Of a DNA stretch of 64,000 bases, positions 18,501 through 28,334 are shown in pieces. Numbering within the stretch: position 1 is the stretch's first letter; the number at the start of each line of letters is the position of its first letter. The notes below the pieces were generated by a model. That model worked only from the letters and a program-made list of their open reading frames with translations. It had not been told where the DNA came from and did not search any database. The position numbers and the translations under genes are program-made. Location of the stretch: contig CAIMWO010000018.1 of assembly GCA_903845195.1 (NCBI GenBank), positions 35,174-99,173 on the forward strand. The letters are read 5' to 3'. The stretch comes from an uncultured Phycisphaerales bacterium. GTDB taxonomy: Bacteria > Planctomycetota > Phycisphaerae > WQYP01.

Positions 18501-19019
18501 CAAATGTTCCAACGCGTGAAGCCGGACAACCACCAGGTGGAGGCACTTCTGACAAGTAGGCCTGCAAGTCCTGATTTACATGGGAGTTACGAGGATCTTG
18601 CAGGGCTCAATAGAATCAATGTCCAGGAAGTCTGCAGCAGAAAAACTCCGAACGAGCCGCGCTGCAGCTTCCCCTTCACCACATCGGCAGCCGCGATTTA
18701 CTGCCAATACAGAAAAACAGATCGCTTTATCTTTAATCAACTATAACGGACATTGACGTACGCCGCTACTGAAAAGATCCCTAACGGATAACTCAGCTAC
18801 CGGCGAGAAATGACGTTTTTGCGAACAATTGTATGCCAATCCGCCAAATTCTCGCCACCCACCGAATCCAAACCGCGCCATCTCCGGCAGAAAAAGACCA
18901 CAGCCGTTCATCAAAGCCATTGATTGAACCACTCAACGTCATATAAGCTACTTGAAACTGTCTTCTTGTTTACTAAACACCTGTCTGTCACTCCCCTCAT
19001 CACATGGAGTATTTTTCAC
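18501..19019. other. Divergent promoter region between echA and a TIM-barrel protein gene
   Basis: About 520 bases with no convincing gene on either strand. The part nearest the plus-strand gene is AT-richer (CTTTATCTTTAATCAACTATAACGG and similar). It should hold the promoters of the hydrogenase operon and of the divergent gene. I could not identify a clear operator, riboswitch or sigma-54 site. Confidence 0.5.
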
Positions 19020-20921
19020 ATGGCCGTCCATGATCTGATCGTCTCCACCGCACACGATTCGCCCCGTATCACCTCCGTGAAGCTTTTCGATCAGGAGCTT
19101 CTTGATACAACCGCACCTTGCCAAAGTGAGCTGTGGGTCAACGGGCAACCGCTGGCGCTTCGTCCGCACGTGGATCCGCATGATACCGACCGAAAACTCC
19201 TCCATCTCAAGGGCGAACGGTTCACCAACTTCTTTTCCGGCTGGGCGCTGGTCGTGGCCCGTCGAATGGGACATCGGACCAACCTGAAGCATCCCTGCTT
19301 TGGCATCGAAACCGTCGTCCGCCGCGAGCAGTGCGATCAAACTTGCCCGTGCCCCGGTCCGGGCGGTCCGGTCACCGAGGCCCCGCTCTGGGCGGAAACG
19401 TTCTCGATTCTGAATTGGAACTGGAAGTTCTGGGGCGATGACACCCGCATGATTTTTCCGACGATCCACGGCGGCGGCCCCGCGGATGAGTTTGGGCACG
19501 TTGGCTACGATCACGACACCCCGGAAGTCTGCAAAAACTTCATGCAGAACATCCGCCGGCGGATCTACCCCGGTTCGATGGTCATCCACGGGGGGCTTTT
19601 CTACAACGTCAAAACGGCGAACTGGATAGCCATCACGTGTCGGCGGCCCAATCTCGGCTACAACCTCAACATTAATGATGCCGGCCGCGGGATCAGCTAC
19701 GACTTCACGCTTCACGCCATGATTCCCCTGGGCGAAACCCTTCCACTGCCCGAAATCAAGATTTACTACGGCAAGACCCGCGAACAGATGATGACCTGGC
19801 TGGCCGACTACACCACCAATTACTATGAAGAGCCGCCCGAATGGGTCTTCAAGACCGTCTTCGGCGGGGCGCTGGCCTGGAACAATCAACCGACGTGGTC
19901 GCAGCAGGCCGATCACTGGGAAAAGCAGTTGGATGACGAGCTTTACAGCGGGATCGATTACTGCCTGGTGACCAGCCGACCGATTCAGAGCGGGACTACA
20001 CCGTATAGTTACGAGCCTGATCCGAATCACGGCTCGATCCAAGAATTCAAGAAAATGTCCCGCCGCATGGCCGACCGCAAGGTCCCGCTGCTGATCTGGA
20101 TGAGCCATTCGGGGCTCATGTACCGGGGCAGCCCCGATATCGATGATGACTGGTTCATCCGCGGCATCGATGGGCGTATTTCGGCGGCGTGGGGTAGCGT
20201 CGACAACCCCGACCTGGCGCACGTCAACCCAGGCCATCCCGGCTACATCGAATACACCAAGAAGTGGATCCGCTTCTACATCGGCGAGTGCGGCTGCAAA
20301 GGGATCTTCCTCGATTGCCTGGCGTGGGCGTTCCCCACCGATTACACCCCGCGGAAATTTATGCGCTATCCGGGCGACACGAATCGGATGGCGATCAAAT
20401 TCATCGATGAAATCTACGCGTGCATCAAGGAGTGCGATCCCGAGGCCATTCTGCTGGGCGAAGGGGCGACCCTTGAAGCGCCGTGCAACGTCGTCGCGCT
20501 GCATACCAATCCGCAGCGGGCCATCGACGGCTTCGGCCCACGGGATTTCATGCTGCAACTCAACAGCTTTAGTTCAAAACGGATCGTGATCGACCAGGGC
20601 CCGTGGCTCTTTCCGGCCAGCGGCTATTGCCATGCCGACAACCGCCGCGAGGGCGCCGCGCAGAATCGTCAGATGGTGCAATTGCTTCGCGAGCGCGGAG
20701 CACCGAAGGCATTTACGCATCTGCCGGGAGACCTTTCGGTCCTCGATGATCTTCTCTTCGTTCCTGTGCCCGAAACCAAAGAGAAGAAGATGAGCTTCAA
20801 GCTTCCCGCGAGTTTGAAGAGCATTCGCGTTCTGACGGAGACGACTTCACAGGTGGCCCATAAGCGCGCGGACGATCACAAATTCCACGATGTTCCCCCC
20901 GGCGTCTACCGCATGCAGTGA
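19020..20921 (+). CDS. Putative TIM-barrel glycoside hydrolase-like protein (GH36/DUF6259-like)
   Basis: The N-terminal half looks like a beta-rich domain. The second half (from about VFGGALAWNNQPTW) reads like a TIM barrel of the alpha-galactosidase clan: PLLIWMSHSGLMYRG, then HPGYIEYTKKWIRFYIGECGCKGIFLDCLAWAFP, where the Asp in FLDCL sits where clan-D enzymes keep the nucleophile, and AILLGEGATLE further on. No signal peptide is visible, so it may act in the cytoplasm. The track start (TTG) adds 32 residues; the ATG giving MAVHDLIVS follows GGAGT and is preferred. Specific substrate and exact family are uncertain. It is divergent from the hydrogenase operon and probably unrelated to it. Confidence 0.55.
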   Translation: MAVHDLIVSTAHDSPRITSVKLFDQELLDTTAPCQSELWVNGQPLALRPHVDPHDTDRKLLHLKGERFTNFFSGWALVVARRMGHRTNLKHPCFGIETVVRREQCDQTCPCPGPGGPVTEAPLWAETFSILNWNWKFWGDDTRMIFPTIHGGGPADEFGHVGYDHDTPEVCKNFMQNIRRRIYPGSMVIHGGLFYNVKTANWIAITCRRPNLGYNLNINDAGRGISYDFTLHAMIPLGETLPLPEIKIYYGKTREQMMTWLADYTTNYYEEPPEWVFKTVFGGALAWNNQPTWSQQADHWEKQLDDELYSGIDYCLVTSRPIQSGTTPYSYEPDPNHGSIQEFKKMSRRMADRKVPLLIWMSHSGLMYRGSPDIDDDWFIRGIDGRISAAWGSVDNPDLAHVNPGHPGYIEYTKKWIRFYIGECGCKGIFLDCLAWAFPTDYTPRKFMRYPGDTNRMAIKFIDEIYACIKECDPEAILLGEGATLEAPCNVVALHTNPQRAIDGFGPRDFMLQLNSFSSKRIVIDQGPWLFPASGYCHADNRREGAAQNRQMVQLLRERGAPKAFTHLPGDLSVLDDLLFVPVPETKEKKMSFKLPASLKSIRVLTETTSQVAHKRADDHKFHDVPPGVYRMQ

Positions 20922-21202
20922 ACGCCGAATCGGGAGTTATGTCTTCGTATCACCTCACCTAACGTGCGGCAGCCCGTTGGGAGGTGCTCCGGGGGGCGCT
21001 GGGCATGTTCGCCGCCAGCCCTATCCATCGTGATACATTTCATTTGACTGGCGAACTCCGCGACATAGAATTCTCGCGCGATTTTGTCCCCCCCCGCCCG
21101 CCGGACAACCTCGACCGACCCCAGGCCCTTGTGCGGCCGGCCACGCGCGGTGCGTGTCCGTGGGACCCCCGGAAAAGTGGAACCTTCTATCGCGGAGCTC
21201 AG

Positions 21203-21985
21203 ATGAGTCAGAACGCGACGTTGCCGGCAGAACACACCTCCTTCACTCCTCGCGCAAGACCTAATCCCACCCGCTTGTTCTACGTCGCTGCCGCCGTCAT
21301 CGTACTGGCGCTCACGTTCATCGGTTTCCACCATTTCTATTTGTACGGAAAATCCTACCCCGGCCGCGACATCACCCCGCCCATACGCACGCTGATCATC
21401 AGTCACGGCATCGCCATGTCCGGCTGGTTGGTCCTGTTCCTGCTCCAGCCCCTGCTGGTCGCCAGCGGGAACCGACGCGTCCACATGGCGTTGGGAAAGC
21501 TCGGGGCCATCTACGCGACGGCCATTTTCATCCTGGGCGTCTGCGTCGCGGTCCAATCCGCACGCGTCTCGCCTCCGGACATGAAACTCTGGGGCCTGTT
21601 GCCCAAGCAGTTCATGGCGGTTCCCCTCATCGCCGTCATCATCTTCGCCCTCTTTGTCGCGGTGGGAGTCTGGCAGCGGAAGCGCCCGGCCATCCACCGC
21701 CCGATGATGCTGCTGGCCACCCTCAGCGTGCTCTCGGCCGCCGTCAGCCGCATCGATTTCATCAATAATCTCTACGTCGGCACCCTCTGGGAATCGCTGT
21801 TCGGTCCCTTCTTCGCCACGCTCATCCTCGGCGCACTCCTGCTGCTCGCCAAATGTGCGCTCACGCGTTCATTCGACAAGTGGTTCACGATCGGACTGGG
21901 CGCCCAAACCCTCGCCTTCGCCCTGACCATGCAGCTCGCGACCACCCCCCTCTGGGACCATTTCGCCAGCGCCCTGGTGCACTGA
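21203..21985 (+). CDS. Multi-pass membrane protein of unknown function
   Basis: Seven hydrophobic segments are visible. The N-terminal part FYVAAAVIVLALTFIGFHHFYLYGKSYPG, then SHGIAMSGWLVLFLLQPLLVASGNRRVHMALGKLG, resembles a widespread uncharacterised membrane family (DUF2306-like architecture) in which His residues may bind haem or metal. That link is a guess from pattern. The long upstream frame in the track (73 codons) is Arg/Pro-rich and not credible. The ATG after CGCGGAGCTCAG gives MSQNATLPAEH and a cytoplasmic tail before the first helix. It follows the TIM-barrel gene by 281 bases in which I see nothing else. Confidence 0.75.
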   Translation: MSQNATLPAEHTSFTPRARPNPTRLFYVAAAVIVLALTFIGFHHFYLYGKSYPGRDITPPIRTLIISHGIAMSGWLVLFLLQPLLVASGNRRVHMALGKLGAIYATAIFILGVCVAVQSARVSPPDMKLWGLLPKQFMAVPLIAVIIFALFVAVGVWQRKRPAIHRPMMLLATLSVLSAAVSRIDFINNLYVGTLWESLFGPFFATLILGALLLLAKCALTRSFDKWFTIGLGAQTLAFALTMQLATTPLWDHFASALVH

Positions 21986-22192
21986 AGCTCCCCCCCCCGC
22001 ATCCAGCGGATGCCATAGGAGAACGTGCCGAACTATGAAGCGCCGTCTCGCAAAGTGGTGCTGACGCCCTCGTCGACCGTCCCGCCACGATGCTGGAATC
22101 ACCAGATCAAGTAACAGTATTTCTCAACAGGAGCCCCGTCACACCCGTTGTTCGCGGATGGCTTCTCAGAATTCACAGATTGCCGGCATCGC

Positions 22193-24646
22193 TCACTTTC
22201 CCGGCTCCGGGCTCGGCGGCGGCACATCCGTCTCGGGCGGAGCATTCGGCGCGTTCTCCGTCTCCGCCGGCGGCACGGGCCGCGCCACGGGTGTCGCCAG
22301 GTGGGTCACAATGTTCCGCGCCAGCGCCTGGGCGGAATCGGGGGCGTAGCCCAGAATTCCCCAGGTGTTGGTTCCCAGCAGTCCGCTGGTGATATCCTCC
22401 GGCGAATAGATCACCGCGGGTCGATTGTCGATCATGTAGGCCTGCATCCCCGGGTTTGATTTCCGGCCCCGCAGGTCGATCAGCATTCGCCGGTACTCGA
22501 CGGCCGTGCAGTCTTTTCCGCCATCAAATTTTCCGGTGTAGAGCACATCATCGGGGGCCAGCGGCACGGGCTGGGCGCTGGGCGCCACGCGTTTCATCAT
22601 CTCCTGAATGCTTCGGATGAACGTCTCGGTGTTGCCCGCCCCGCCGCCGGTCACATCGATAAAGAGCGTTCCGCCGGCGGCCAAATAGGCCTTGATGCTG
22701 GCGACTTCCTCATCGGTCGGCGTATAGGATGCGGTGCCTGTCATGTGGGCCAGATGCGTCCGCGTCGCATCCAATTTGTTGAGTGGCATCGTCGTCAGAT
22801 CCAGGCCTGTTCCGGCGTCGGTCAACAGCAATTTGGCCATCCGGGGCCAGGCGCCCGGCTCGGGATCCCAGTTGCCGTTATACGTCACGCGTGCCATGGA
22901 AACGTAGCGAACGGGCGACTCGCCGGTCTCGCGAACGGTCAACGGCTGAAGCTTGCTCCGCAAAGTGCCCTTGCCCGTCGCATAGAAGAAGAGGTTCGCG
23001 GGAATCTCAAAGAAGTCTTTTTTAGAGACCTGCCGAATCTGCCATGCCGCCCCCATGTCCGATGGGGAGTGAATCCACAGTTCCCGCGAACCGTTCGAAA
23101 GGCCGTACATCTTCGCGCTGGTCTTGATTTCTGTGAAGACGTTGAAAATCGGATGATCGGCCGGCAATTCGCGGAGCTCATATTTGCGATCGACGATTGC
23201 CCCGGCCATCACCCGCACGGCCTTGTTGAACTCTTCGCTTCCGCCGTCGGAGTTTGAAAAGATCATTCCCCCAGCCTCGACGAACGCCCGCAGTTTCGCA
23301 ATATCGCCGGGGGCAAATTTCGGATCGCGCGAGCCGGTGATCAAGAGAATGGGCGCATCGAGCCAGTCCTCCGGCTTCACCTTCAGATTCACCACCTGCC
23401 AGTTGATTTCGCGTTCAAATCGCTTGGACATCCAGCGGGTCAGATTGGCATTGTCCCGTGGGCGGGCGTTCCAGGTTTCTCCCGGGTATTCCAACTTGTT
23501 AAAGACGACCGGATTGCGTCCGCGGGCCAGGAACAGCAGTGCGTAGGCCGTCCCGATAGCGTTGCCGCTGTAGTTCCACGATCCATCGCTGCGCTGTGCC
23601 AGCACGACGTTCCGCGCGCCTTCGCGATACCAGTTAGTGTCATTGAAGAATTTCAATCCCGTCGCCAGCCCCACGCGCTCCAACCCGTACAGGGAATACA
23701 AATTCATGTTCGGCCGAAACTCGCGGGTGAGCATCGCGAGGCCCTGATCGACGTTTTTGTCCTGGCGATTGGTGAGTCGCACGGCTATGTCGGTAAATTC
23801 GCTCGTGATATGCAGCGACGCCAGGCCGGCCAGAGTCATCGACAACTTCTGATAGCGAAACTGATCCGGCTTGCCGGCAATGTACGGCCATGACCCGTCA
23901 GAATTCTGCGTGAGCCGCCAGAACCGATCCGATGTGGCCCAGTAGGCGTTGGGCAGCTCAATCCCGGCATCTGACAGGGCCCAGGCCCCGAGCGTTCCGT
24001 ATTGGCCGTTCGACAAATCCCCCGAGGGCCGAAAATCGCCTTCTTTCGTGGATTCAAACGGATTGCGCACGCCGGACTTCACCACGGAGCTGCCGTAGGT
24101 ATAGCCGCCGTTCTGTCCCATGGCTTCAACGATATATTTCTGAAACTTCCAGAGCGCCGCGGTATTCTCCGGCGACTTCGGGCAGAGGGCCAAAGCACTG
24201 ATCGCCAGCGCCGAAACGTAGGTTCGATCGGCCTCGAGCTTCATCAGATAATTCACCGCGGGGGCCATATCCTTCGAGCGCGGGTGGAGCCGGGGATCGT
24301 TCATGCCGGCCGAGCGTCCGGCATGCAGCAGGGAGTAGACGACGAGGGCCGTGACGCCACCTTCCTGGTCGTAGGGATTTTTCGACGGCTCCCAGATATC
24401 CCCCTTGCGCGACGCCAGCAGGTAATCGATTCCCATCTTCATTGAATCGAGCACATCGTCATCCGACAGCGGCTTGCCGCCGGCGATGCGCGCCTGCACT
24501 TTGGTATGGGAACCTGAGGCCATGTCGAGCGTCTCGGGGCGTTCCTTGTCCGCATCCGTCTGCGCCCACAACCCCGGCGCTGCGAGCGTCAAACCGACCA
24601 GTGCGCTTGCCATCCACGTCCATGTCCGCCGCGTCCGTTGCATCAT
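22193..24646 (-). CDS. DUF4159 protein with prenyltransferase-like alpha-barrel domain (paralogue 1)
   Basis: Secreted or periplasmic protein of a family common in Planctomycetes; function not established. After a signal peptide (WMASALVGLTLAAPGLWAQ) comes a squalene cyclase/prenyltransferase-like helical repeat region with GG..W motifs such as QNGGYTYGS, DGSWPYIAG and RSDGSWNYSG (about residues 70-390). A DUF4159 segment follows, with LLITGSRDPKFAPGDIAKLRAFVEAGGMIF, LLLTDAGTGLDLTTMPLNKLDATRTHLAHMTGTASY and an IYSPEDITSGLLGTNTWGILGYAPDS end. The C-terminus is Pro/Glu-rich. Start: ATG with GAGGG upstream; an earlier ATG adds five residues. Such genes often sit with MoxR/DUF58 genes, but not here. 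Two paralogues occur later in the window. Confidence 0.9.
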   Translation of the reverse strand: MMQRTRRTWTWMASALVGLTLAAPGLWAQTDADKERPETLDMASGSHTKVQARIAGGKPLSDDDVLDSMKMGIDYLLASRKGDIWEPSKNPYDQEGGVTALVVYSLLHAGRSAGMNDPRLHPRSKDMAPAVNYLMKLEADRTYVSALAISALALCPKSPENTAALWKFQKYIVEAMGQNGGYTYGSSVVKSGVRNPFESTKEGDFRPSGDLSNGQYGTLGAWALSDAGIELPNAYWATSDRFWRLTQNSDGSWPYIAGKPDQFRYQKLSMTLAGLASLHITSEFTDIAVRLTNRQDKNVDQGLAMLTREFRPNMNLYSLYGLERVGLATGLKFFNDTNWYREGARNVVLAQRSDGSWNYSGNAIGTAYALLFLARGRNPVVFNKLEYPGETWNARPRDNANLTRWMSKRFEREINWQVVNLKVKPEDWLDAPILLITGSRDPKFAPGDIAKLRAFVEAGGMIFSNSDGGSEEFNKAVRVMAGAIVDRKYELRELPADHPIFNVFTEIKTSAKMYGLSNGSRELWIHSPSDMGAAWQIRQVSKKDFFEIPANLFFYATGKGTLRSKLQPLTVRETGESPVRYVSMARVTYNGNWDPEPGAWPRMAKLLLTDAGTGLDLTTMPLNKLDATRTHLAHMTGTASYTPTDEEVASIKAYLAAGGTLFIDVTGGGAGNTETFIRSIQEMMKRVAPSAQPVPLAPDDVLYTGKFDGGKDCTAVEYRRMLIDLRGRKSNPGMQAYMIDNRPAVIYSPEDITSGLLGTNTWGILGYAPDSAQALARNIVTHLATPVARPVPPAETENAPNAPPETDVPPPSPEPGK

Positions 24647-24743
24647 GATGCCCTCATGCAATATTCACCACCGCATCGGACATCTTAACGCCCGCCCCAG
24701 CGGGAACAAGACGCCCCCTGCGTTCGCGCCGACTTTTTTCTTT

Positions 24744-25769
24744 TCACTTTAAATGCTTGTCGAAAAACGCCGCCACGGTTTTGCGCACGCCGGCATTGTC
24801 GAATCCCGCGCCGTGCCCCATCCCGGGCATAATGACCAACGTCGATTCCACCTTTGCCTTCTGCAATGCGTCGTAGAGCATTTGACTCTGCGCCACCGGT
24901 ACGATCGCGTCCTTGTCGCCATGCATGATCAGAAAGGGCGGAGTATCCTTTGAAATGAACGCGATCGGATTGGCCCGGGCCACCAACTCCTTGTGCTCGT
25001 CCAGTGGTCCGCCGAACAGCCGCGACAAGGGTGAATTGGCCAGCACCATCTCCACCACTGCGTCCTTCCCCATTTGCTCCATCGCCGCCTTCATTTTCGG
25101 ATCGCGCGTCGCCTTCTCCAGCGCCTTGTTCATGTTTTCATCCTTGGCCGCCTGCTCGGCAAAATGGCTCATGTCCGTCGGGCCGAAAAAATCGCAGACC
25201 GCCTGCACGCTGCTCGATTGATCCAAGTTGGCTCCCACCTTTCCCTCCTCGCCCTTCACGCCGCCGGTCGTGCCCAGCAGAGCCGCGAAATGGCCGCCCG
25301 CCGAGGCACCCCACACGCCGATGTGATCCGAATCGATATGGTATTGGCCCGCGTGCGCCCGCAACCACCGAATCGCCCCCTTGCAGTCTTCAAGTTGCGC
25401 CGGATACAACGCCTCACGGCTGAAGCGGTAATTGAGGCTGGCGCCGATATATCCCTTGGCCACCAGAAACTGCAGCGGACAATCCTTCTTGTCGCCTTGT
25501 TCCGCTCCCCCGCCATGGATCCAGATTACCAGCGGCAGTTTTCCCTCGGCCTTCACTGGCATGTAAATATCCAGCAAATTGGCTTTGCCTGTGGCCTCGC
25601 CATACTTCAGATCCCGCTCGGCACGTATGCCGGCGGCTGCGATTTTTTCATCATTGACCGCGGGTTTCGTCTGCGCGGTCGTGCTTTGACCGCACAGCAA
25701 TCCAGCGCCCAACCAACCTGATGCCAACAGGATGATGCCCGCCGCGATGCGTAGGAAAATCGACTTCAC
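24744..25769 (-). CDS. Secreted alpha/beta-hydrolase (esterase/lipase, BD-FAE-like)
   Basis: An exported esterase-type enzyme. A signal peptide (MKSIFLRIAAGIILLASGWLGAGLLCG) precedes the fold. The oxyanion-hole motif is VIWIHGGGAEQ, the nucleophile elbow GASAGG (Ser), and the other triad members fit HGDKDAIVPVAQ (Asp) and MPGMGHGAGF (His). A charged helical insert (about residues 190-245) lies between nucleophile and Asp and may form a cap. The start codon is GTG with GAGGAG six bases upstream. A Cys in the signal region (LLCGQS) could make it a lipoprotein, but the context is not a strict lipobox. Natural substrate unknown; planctomycete relatives are often annotated as acetyl-xylan or feruloyl esterases. 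Confidence 0.9.
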   Translation of the reverse strand: MKSIFLRIAAGIILLASGWLGAGLLCGQSTTAQTKPAVNDEKIAAAGIRAERDLKYGEATGKANLLDIYMPVKAEGKLPLVIWIHGGGAEQGDKKDCPLQFLVAKGYIGASLNYRFSREALYPAQLEDCKGAIRWLRAHAGQYHIDSDHIGVWGASAGGHFAALLGTTGGVKGEEGKVGANLDQSSSVQAVCDFFGPTDMSHFAEQAAKDENMNKALEKATRDPKMKAAMEQMGKDAVVEMVLANSPLSRLFGGPLDEHKELVARANPIAFISKDTPPFLIMHGDKDAIVPVAQSQMLYDALQKAKVESTLVIMPGMGHGAGFDNAGVRKTVAAFFDKHLK

Positions 25770-25895
25770 GACTGCTCCTCGAAAGCCGGAACACTCTTGG
25801 CCATCATCCTCGATCGATCATGCCAGAGCGAACAAATTATGGAATGAAGCCACACGCCGAGAAAGTGGGGCCCGCGCTATCGCACGAATGCTGAT

Positions 25896-25916
25896 TGGAG
25901 TTACGAAACCGCCTCT
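25896..25916. repeat. 21-bp dispersed repeat, copy 1
   Basis: TGGAGTTACGAAACCGCCTCT matches a second intergenic site about 950 bases away with one mismatch. It lies between the esterase and HD-domain genes, outside any coding frame. Confidence 0.6.
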
Positions 25917-25931
25917 ACATCTCCCCCAAGC

Positions 25932-26582
25932 CTACTCTGCCTCCCTCCACTGCACTTCCAGCCGCACCCCCAGTTCCTCTTCCAGCATGCGATACTTCTT
26001 CTTCCTCCCCAGGACATCTTCGGCCCGCGTCACGTCGTCGACGTAACAGCGGATCCGCAGCCGATCGCCTTTACGTTCCAGGGCCACGGCTGGGGTTTCG
26101 AACTTGCGGCTGTCCAGGGCATCGGCGGCCCGCAATATGGCCAGGAGTACCCGCATGGCCCGTGGCTGGCGCAGGCCGGCAAACCGCCTGTCCTTTCGCG
26201 GACTCACCACGGCCCCGCGGTGATACCACGTCAGGTATGCCACCGCCAGGCGTTCCGACGCGTCCAACTCGAGCGTGCGCCCCTCCAGCACCAGTTGGGC
26301 CCCGCGTGCGTGATGTTCGTCCGCCCCGTGAAGGCGACCGACATCATGCAGGAGGGCGGCAAATTTCAGAATGCGCAAATGCCCGTGGTCCAGGCCATGA
26401 GTATTGCTTGTGAGGTGGAAGATTCCCGCCGCGATCCGCATCACGCGTTCTTCATGTCGCGTCGACCCCAGCCGGCGTCCCACCCACGCCCGTATGCGTT
26501 CGAGGCGAGCTCGGAACAGTTGCCGGGCCTGGACCCCGTTGGGTCCCCGCCGGGTATGCGTCCGTGCAATGACGATTCCCAT
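25932..26582 (-). CDS. HD-domain protein (Ppx/GppA C-terminal-like phosphohydrolase domain)
   Basis: Single-domain metal-dependent phosphohydrolase candidate. The HD signature LLHDVGRLHGADEHHARGAQLVLEG is near residue 77, preceded by a His in EERVMRIAAGIFHLTSNTHGLD and followed by HRGAVVSPRKDRRFAGL and an LRAADALDSRK motif. That order matches the C-terminal domain of exopolyphosphatase/guanosine pentaphosphatase, but the ASKHA catalytic half is absent, so it stands alone. Substrates might be nucleotides or polyphosphate-related compounds; not demonstrable here. The ATG has AAGGGG upstream. Basic N-terminus, no signal or membrane segment. Confidence 0.8.
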   Translation of the reverse strand: MGIVIARTHTRRGPNGVQARQLFRARLERIRAWVGRRLGSTRHEERVMRIAAGIFHLTSNTHGLDHGHLRILKFAALLHDVGRLHGADEHHARGAQLVLEGRTLELDASERLAVAYLTWYHRGAVVSPRKDRRFAGLRQPRAMRVLLAILRAADALDSRKFETPAVALERKGDRLRIRCYVDDVTRAEDVLGRKKKYRMLEEELGVRLEVQWREAE

Positions 26583-26889
26583 GCAACCCCTTCAAAAACA
26601 CGCGTATCTGCTGTTTATCGGACCACTTCACCCCACCCACCACAACATTTTCCCCAAAAACCAACAAAATTGGTGCTACCCATCGCCCTGTCGCAATCAC
26701 ACCTGTTCCTCTTGTTTGCTGTATCATTTTGTCGGTCCGCCCTCTCACCGTGCATGACAATCCCATCGTGTGCCGATAACGTATTACAAGCTGTTTCATG
26801 ACCCCGGTTACGAATTGGAAGCCAGTTGTTCTTGGCGGCACTCTGGAGTTATGAAACCGCCTCTGCAGTCATCCGAACCAGGAGCCATC
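26583..26889. other. Intergenic region between HD-domain gene and membrane-protein gene
   Basis: About 300 bases, AT-richer than the flanking genes, with no credible ORF. It contains the second copy of the 21-bp repeat close to the downstream start and presumably divergent promoters. Confidence 0.5.
26844..26864. repeat. 21-bp dispersed repeat, copy 2
   Basis: TGGAGTTATGAAACCGCCTCT lies 25 bases upstream of the start of the following membrane-protein gene, so within its presumed leader. One mismatch to copy 1. A weaker partial match (GGAGTTATGAAGCCG, reverse strand) covers the end of ctaA. Confidence 0.6.
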
Positions 26890-27531
26890 ATGCAGCTTAT
26901 CGCTCGCGCGTCGACCACGGTCCGCAACAAGAACATCCTCCTCACCACCTTATGCGTGGCATTTGCGTTCTGGTTCGCCTACGACGGCTACATCGGCTGG
27001 CCTGCGCGGAACGACGAACTGGTGCGCGCCATGAAGCGCATGATCATCGACAACCGCCTCGACAAAGTGCACGAGAAGACCCTCGACGCATGGAAAGGCT
27101 TCAACAACTCCACGGCCGAAGAGCGCGAAGCCATGTACAAGATCGCCGACGCGGCCCACGTTGAAGGGTGGAAAACAGATCTTGATCTGAACATGCAACG
27201 ATACATCACGGCAGGGCTGGCGGTGGTTTCGGTCGGCGCCATCGGCTGGTTCATCCGCTGCCAGCGCCGCCGGGTCATTGCCGATTTCAACGGGCTCTCG
27301 CCGGCGCCCGGCGTGCTGATCCCCTGGGACAAAATCACCAAGGTCGACAATACCCGGTGGAAAAAAGGGTTCGTCGAAATCACCTACACCGACGAACTAG
27401 GGAACGAAGATACTGCATTGCTCGACGACTACATCGTCGAACGTCCACCGCTGATCGAAATCCTCAAGGAGCTCGACGCCCGGGCCACCAAGGCGGAGTT
27501 CCTACCCAAGCAAGAGCCCGCCGCTGGCTGA
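26890..27531 (+). CDS. Two-TM membrane protein of unknown function
   Basis: No known family recognised. The protein has an N-terminal membrane helix (ILLTTLCVAFAFWFAYDGYIGW), a soluble helical part of about 80 residues, a second helix (ITAGLAVVSVGAIGWFI) and a C-terminal domain around residues 140-205. That last part (VLIPWDKITKVDNTRWKKGFVEITYTDE, then ALLDDYIVERPPLIEIL) looks like a PH-like fold of bacterial membrane proteins. This is inference from pattern. AGGAG sits just upstream of the chosen ATG; the track extends 40 codons further with GTG through non-coding sequence including a repeat. Confidence 0.75.
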   Translation: MQLIARASTTVRNKNILLTTLCVAFAFWFAYDGYIGWPARNDELVRAMKRMIIDNRLDKVHEKTLDAWKGFNNSTAEEREAMYKIADAAHVEGWKTDLDLNMQRYITAGLAVVSVGAIGWFIRCQRRRVIADFNGLSPAPGVLIPWDKITKVDNTRWKKGFVEITYTDELGNEDTALLDDYIVERPPLIEILKELDARATKAEFLPKQEPAAG

Positions 27532-27764
27532 GCGGCGCTATGGGATTTCCTGGCGACCTATGCACGACAAAGTGCTACGAAGGACCGACGAGCGAACCGA
27601 GCGCGGTCTGTAGGGGCGTGTTGTCGCGATGCAACATGAGCGTTGCGTAACGTCGTCTCGCCGCATCACCCACCTTCACATTTCCGGCATCGAACGTTTC
27701 TAACTCCTGAAATTACCACCATTTCCGGACTTCTCTCCGGCACAGCGATTGCCTATGCTTAGGT

Positions 27765-28130
27765 ATGACCCAGGGGCGATTCCATATTCTTACGGGCTTG
27801 ATGCTGATGCTGGCGACCGGTATGCTGTCAGCCTGTCAGTCCACATCACAAACCTCTGCTGTACCGCCACTTAGAGTTCCCAGCGCCATGATGTACCAGC
27901 CCCTCCACGAGCCGCAGATCGTTTATGCCCATGCCGACCACATCCTTCCCAGTTCTGACGCCGATTACTATGATTTCCCGCGCATCCATCCCTTTGCCTA
28001 CGGCTCCGTGGAACTGGGCGGAGTGTCCGCATACACGGATTACACCTTTGACGCGCAGCAGATTTCTACCCCGGCTGGCACCGGGTACCACTATCGTTAC
28101 GTGGTCCGCCAGGGGCTCTCATATCCCTAA
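27765..28130 (+). CDS. Putative lipoprotein of unknown function
   Basis: A short exported protein. The N-terminus has a hydrophobic segment ending in the lipobox LSAC (LMLMLATGMLSACQS), so it should be lipid-modified on that Cys. Lnt, also encoded in this window, performs the last step of that modification. The mature part (about 95 residues) is rich in His, Tyr and Pro with no known motif. A TATGCT sequence ends six bases before the ATG and there is little room for a ribosome binding site, so the message may be leaderless. Confidence 0.7.
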   Translation: MTQGRFHILTGLMLMLATGMLSACQSTSQTSAVPPLRVPSAMMYQPLHEPQIVYAHADHILPSSDADYYDFPRIHPFAYGSVELGGVSAYTDYTFDAQQISTPAGTGYHYRYVVRQGLSYP

Positions 28131-28334
28131 TTCTGTGGCCGCCCTACCGCGTGGAAACTACCGTCAAATCACATCTTGACGTTCGCGGCGCGAAAGACGA
28201 TGATAAGCAAATCCTTGGTGTTCGCGGCGAGCGAAGCGCTGGCGAGAAGGACGTCCGGCTTCAATTTCTCTTGATCGTGAACTTCGTCGGGCAAGGGCAC
28301 ATCTCGTCCTGTCGGGGACAGGAAAAGGAAAAGC

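Noticed and set aside
18948-20558. 536-aa minus-strand ORF opposite the TIM-barrel gene
   Set aside because: Antisense shadow; no recognisable domain, and the plus-strand frame has coherent hydrolase-like motifs.
28185-28270. Possible hairpin/RNA element upstream of the HU-family gene
   Set aside because: Short GCG-rich partial palindromes only; no match to a riboswitch or ribosomal leader I know.
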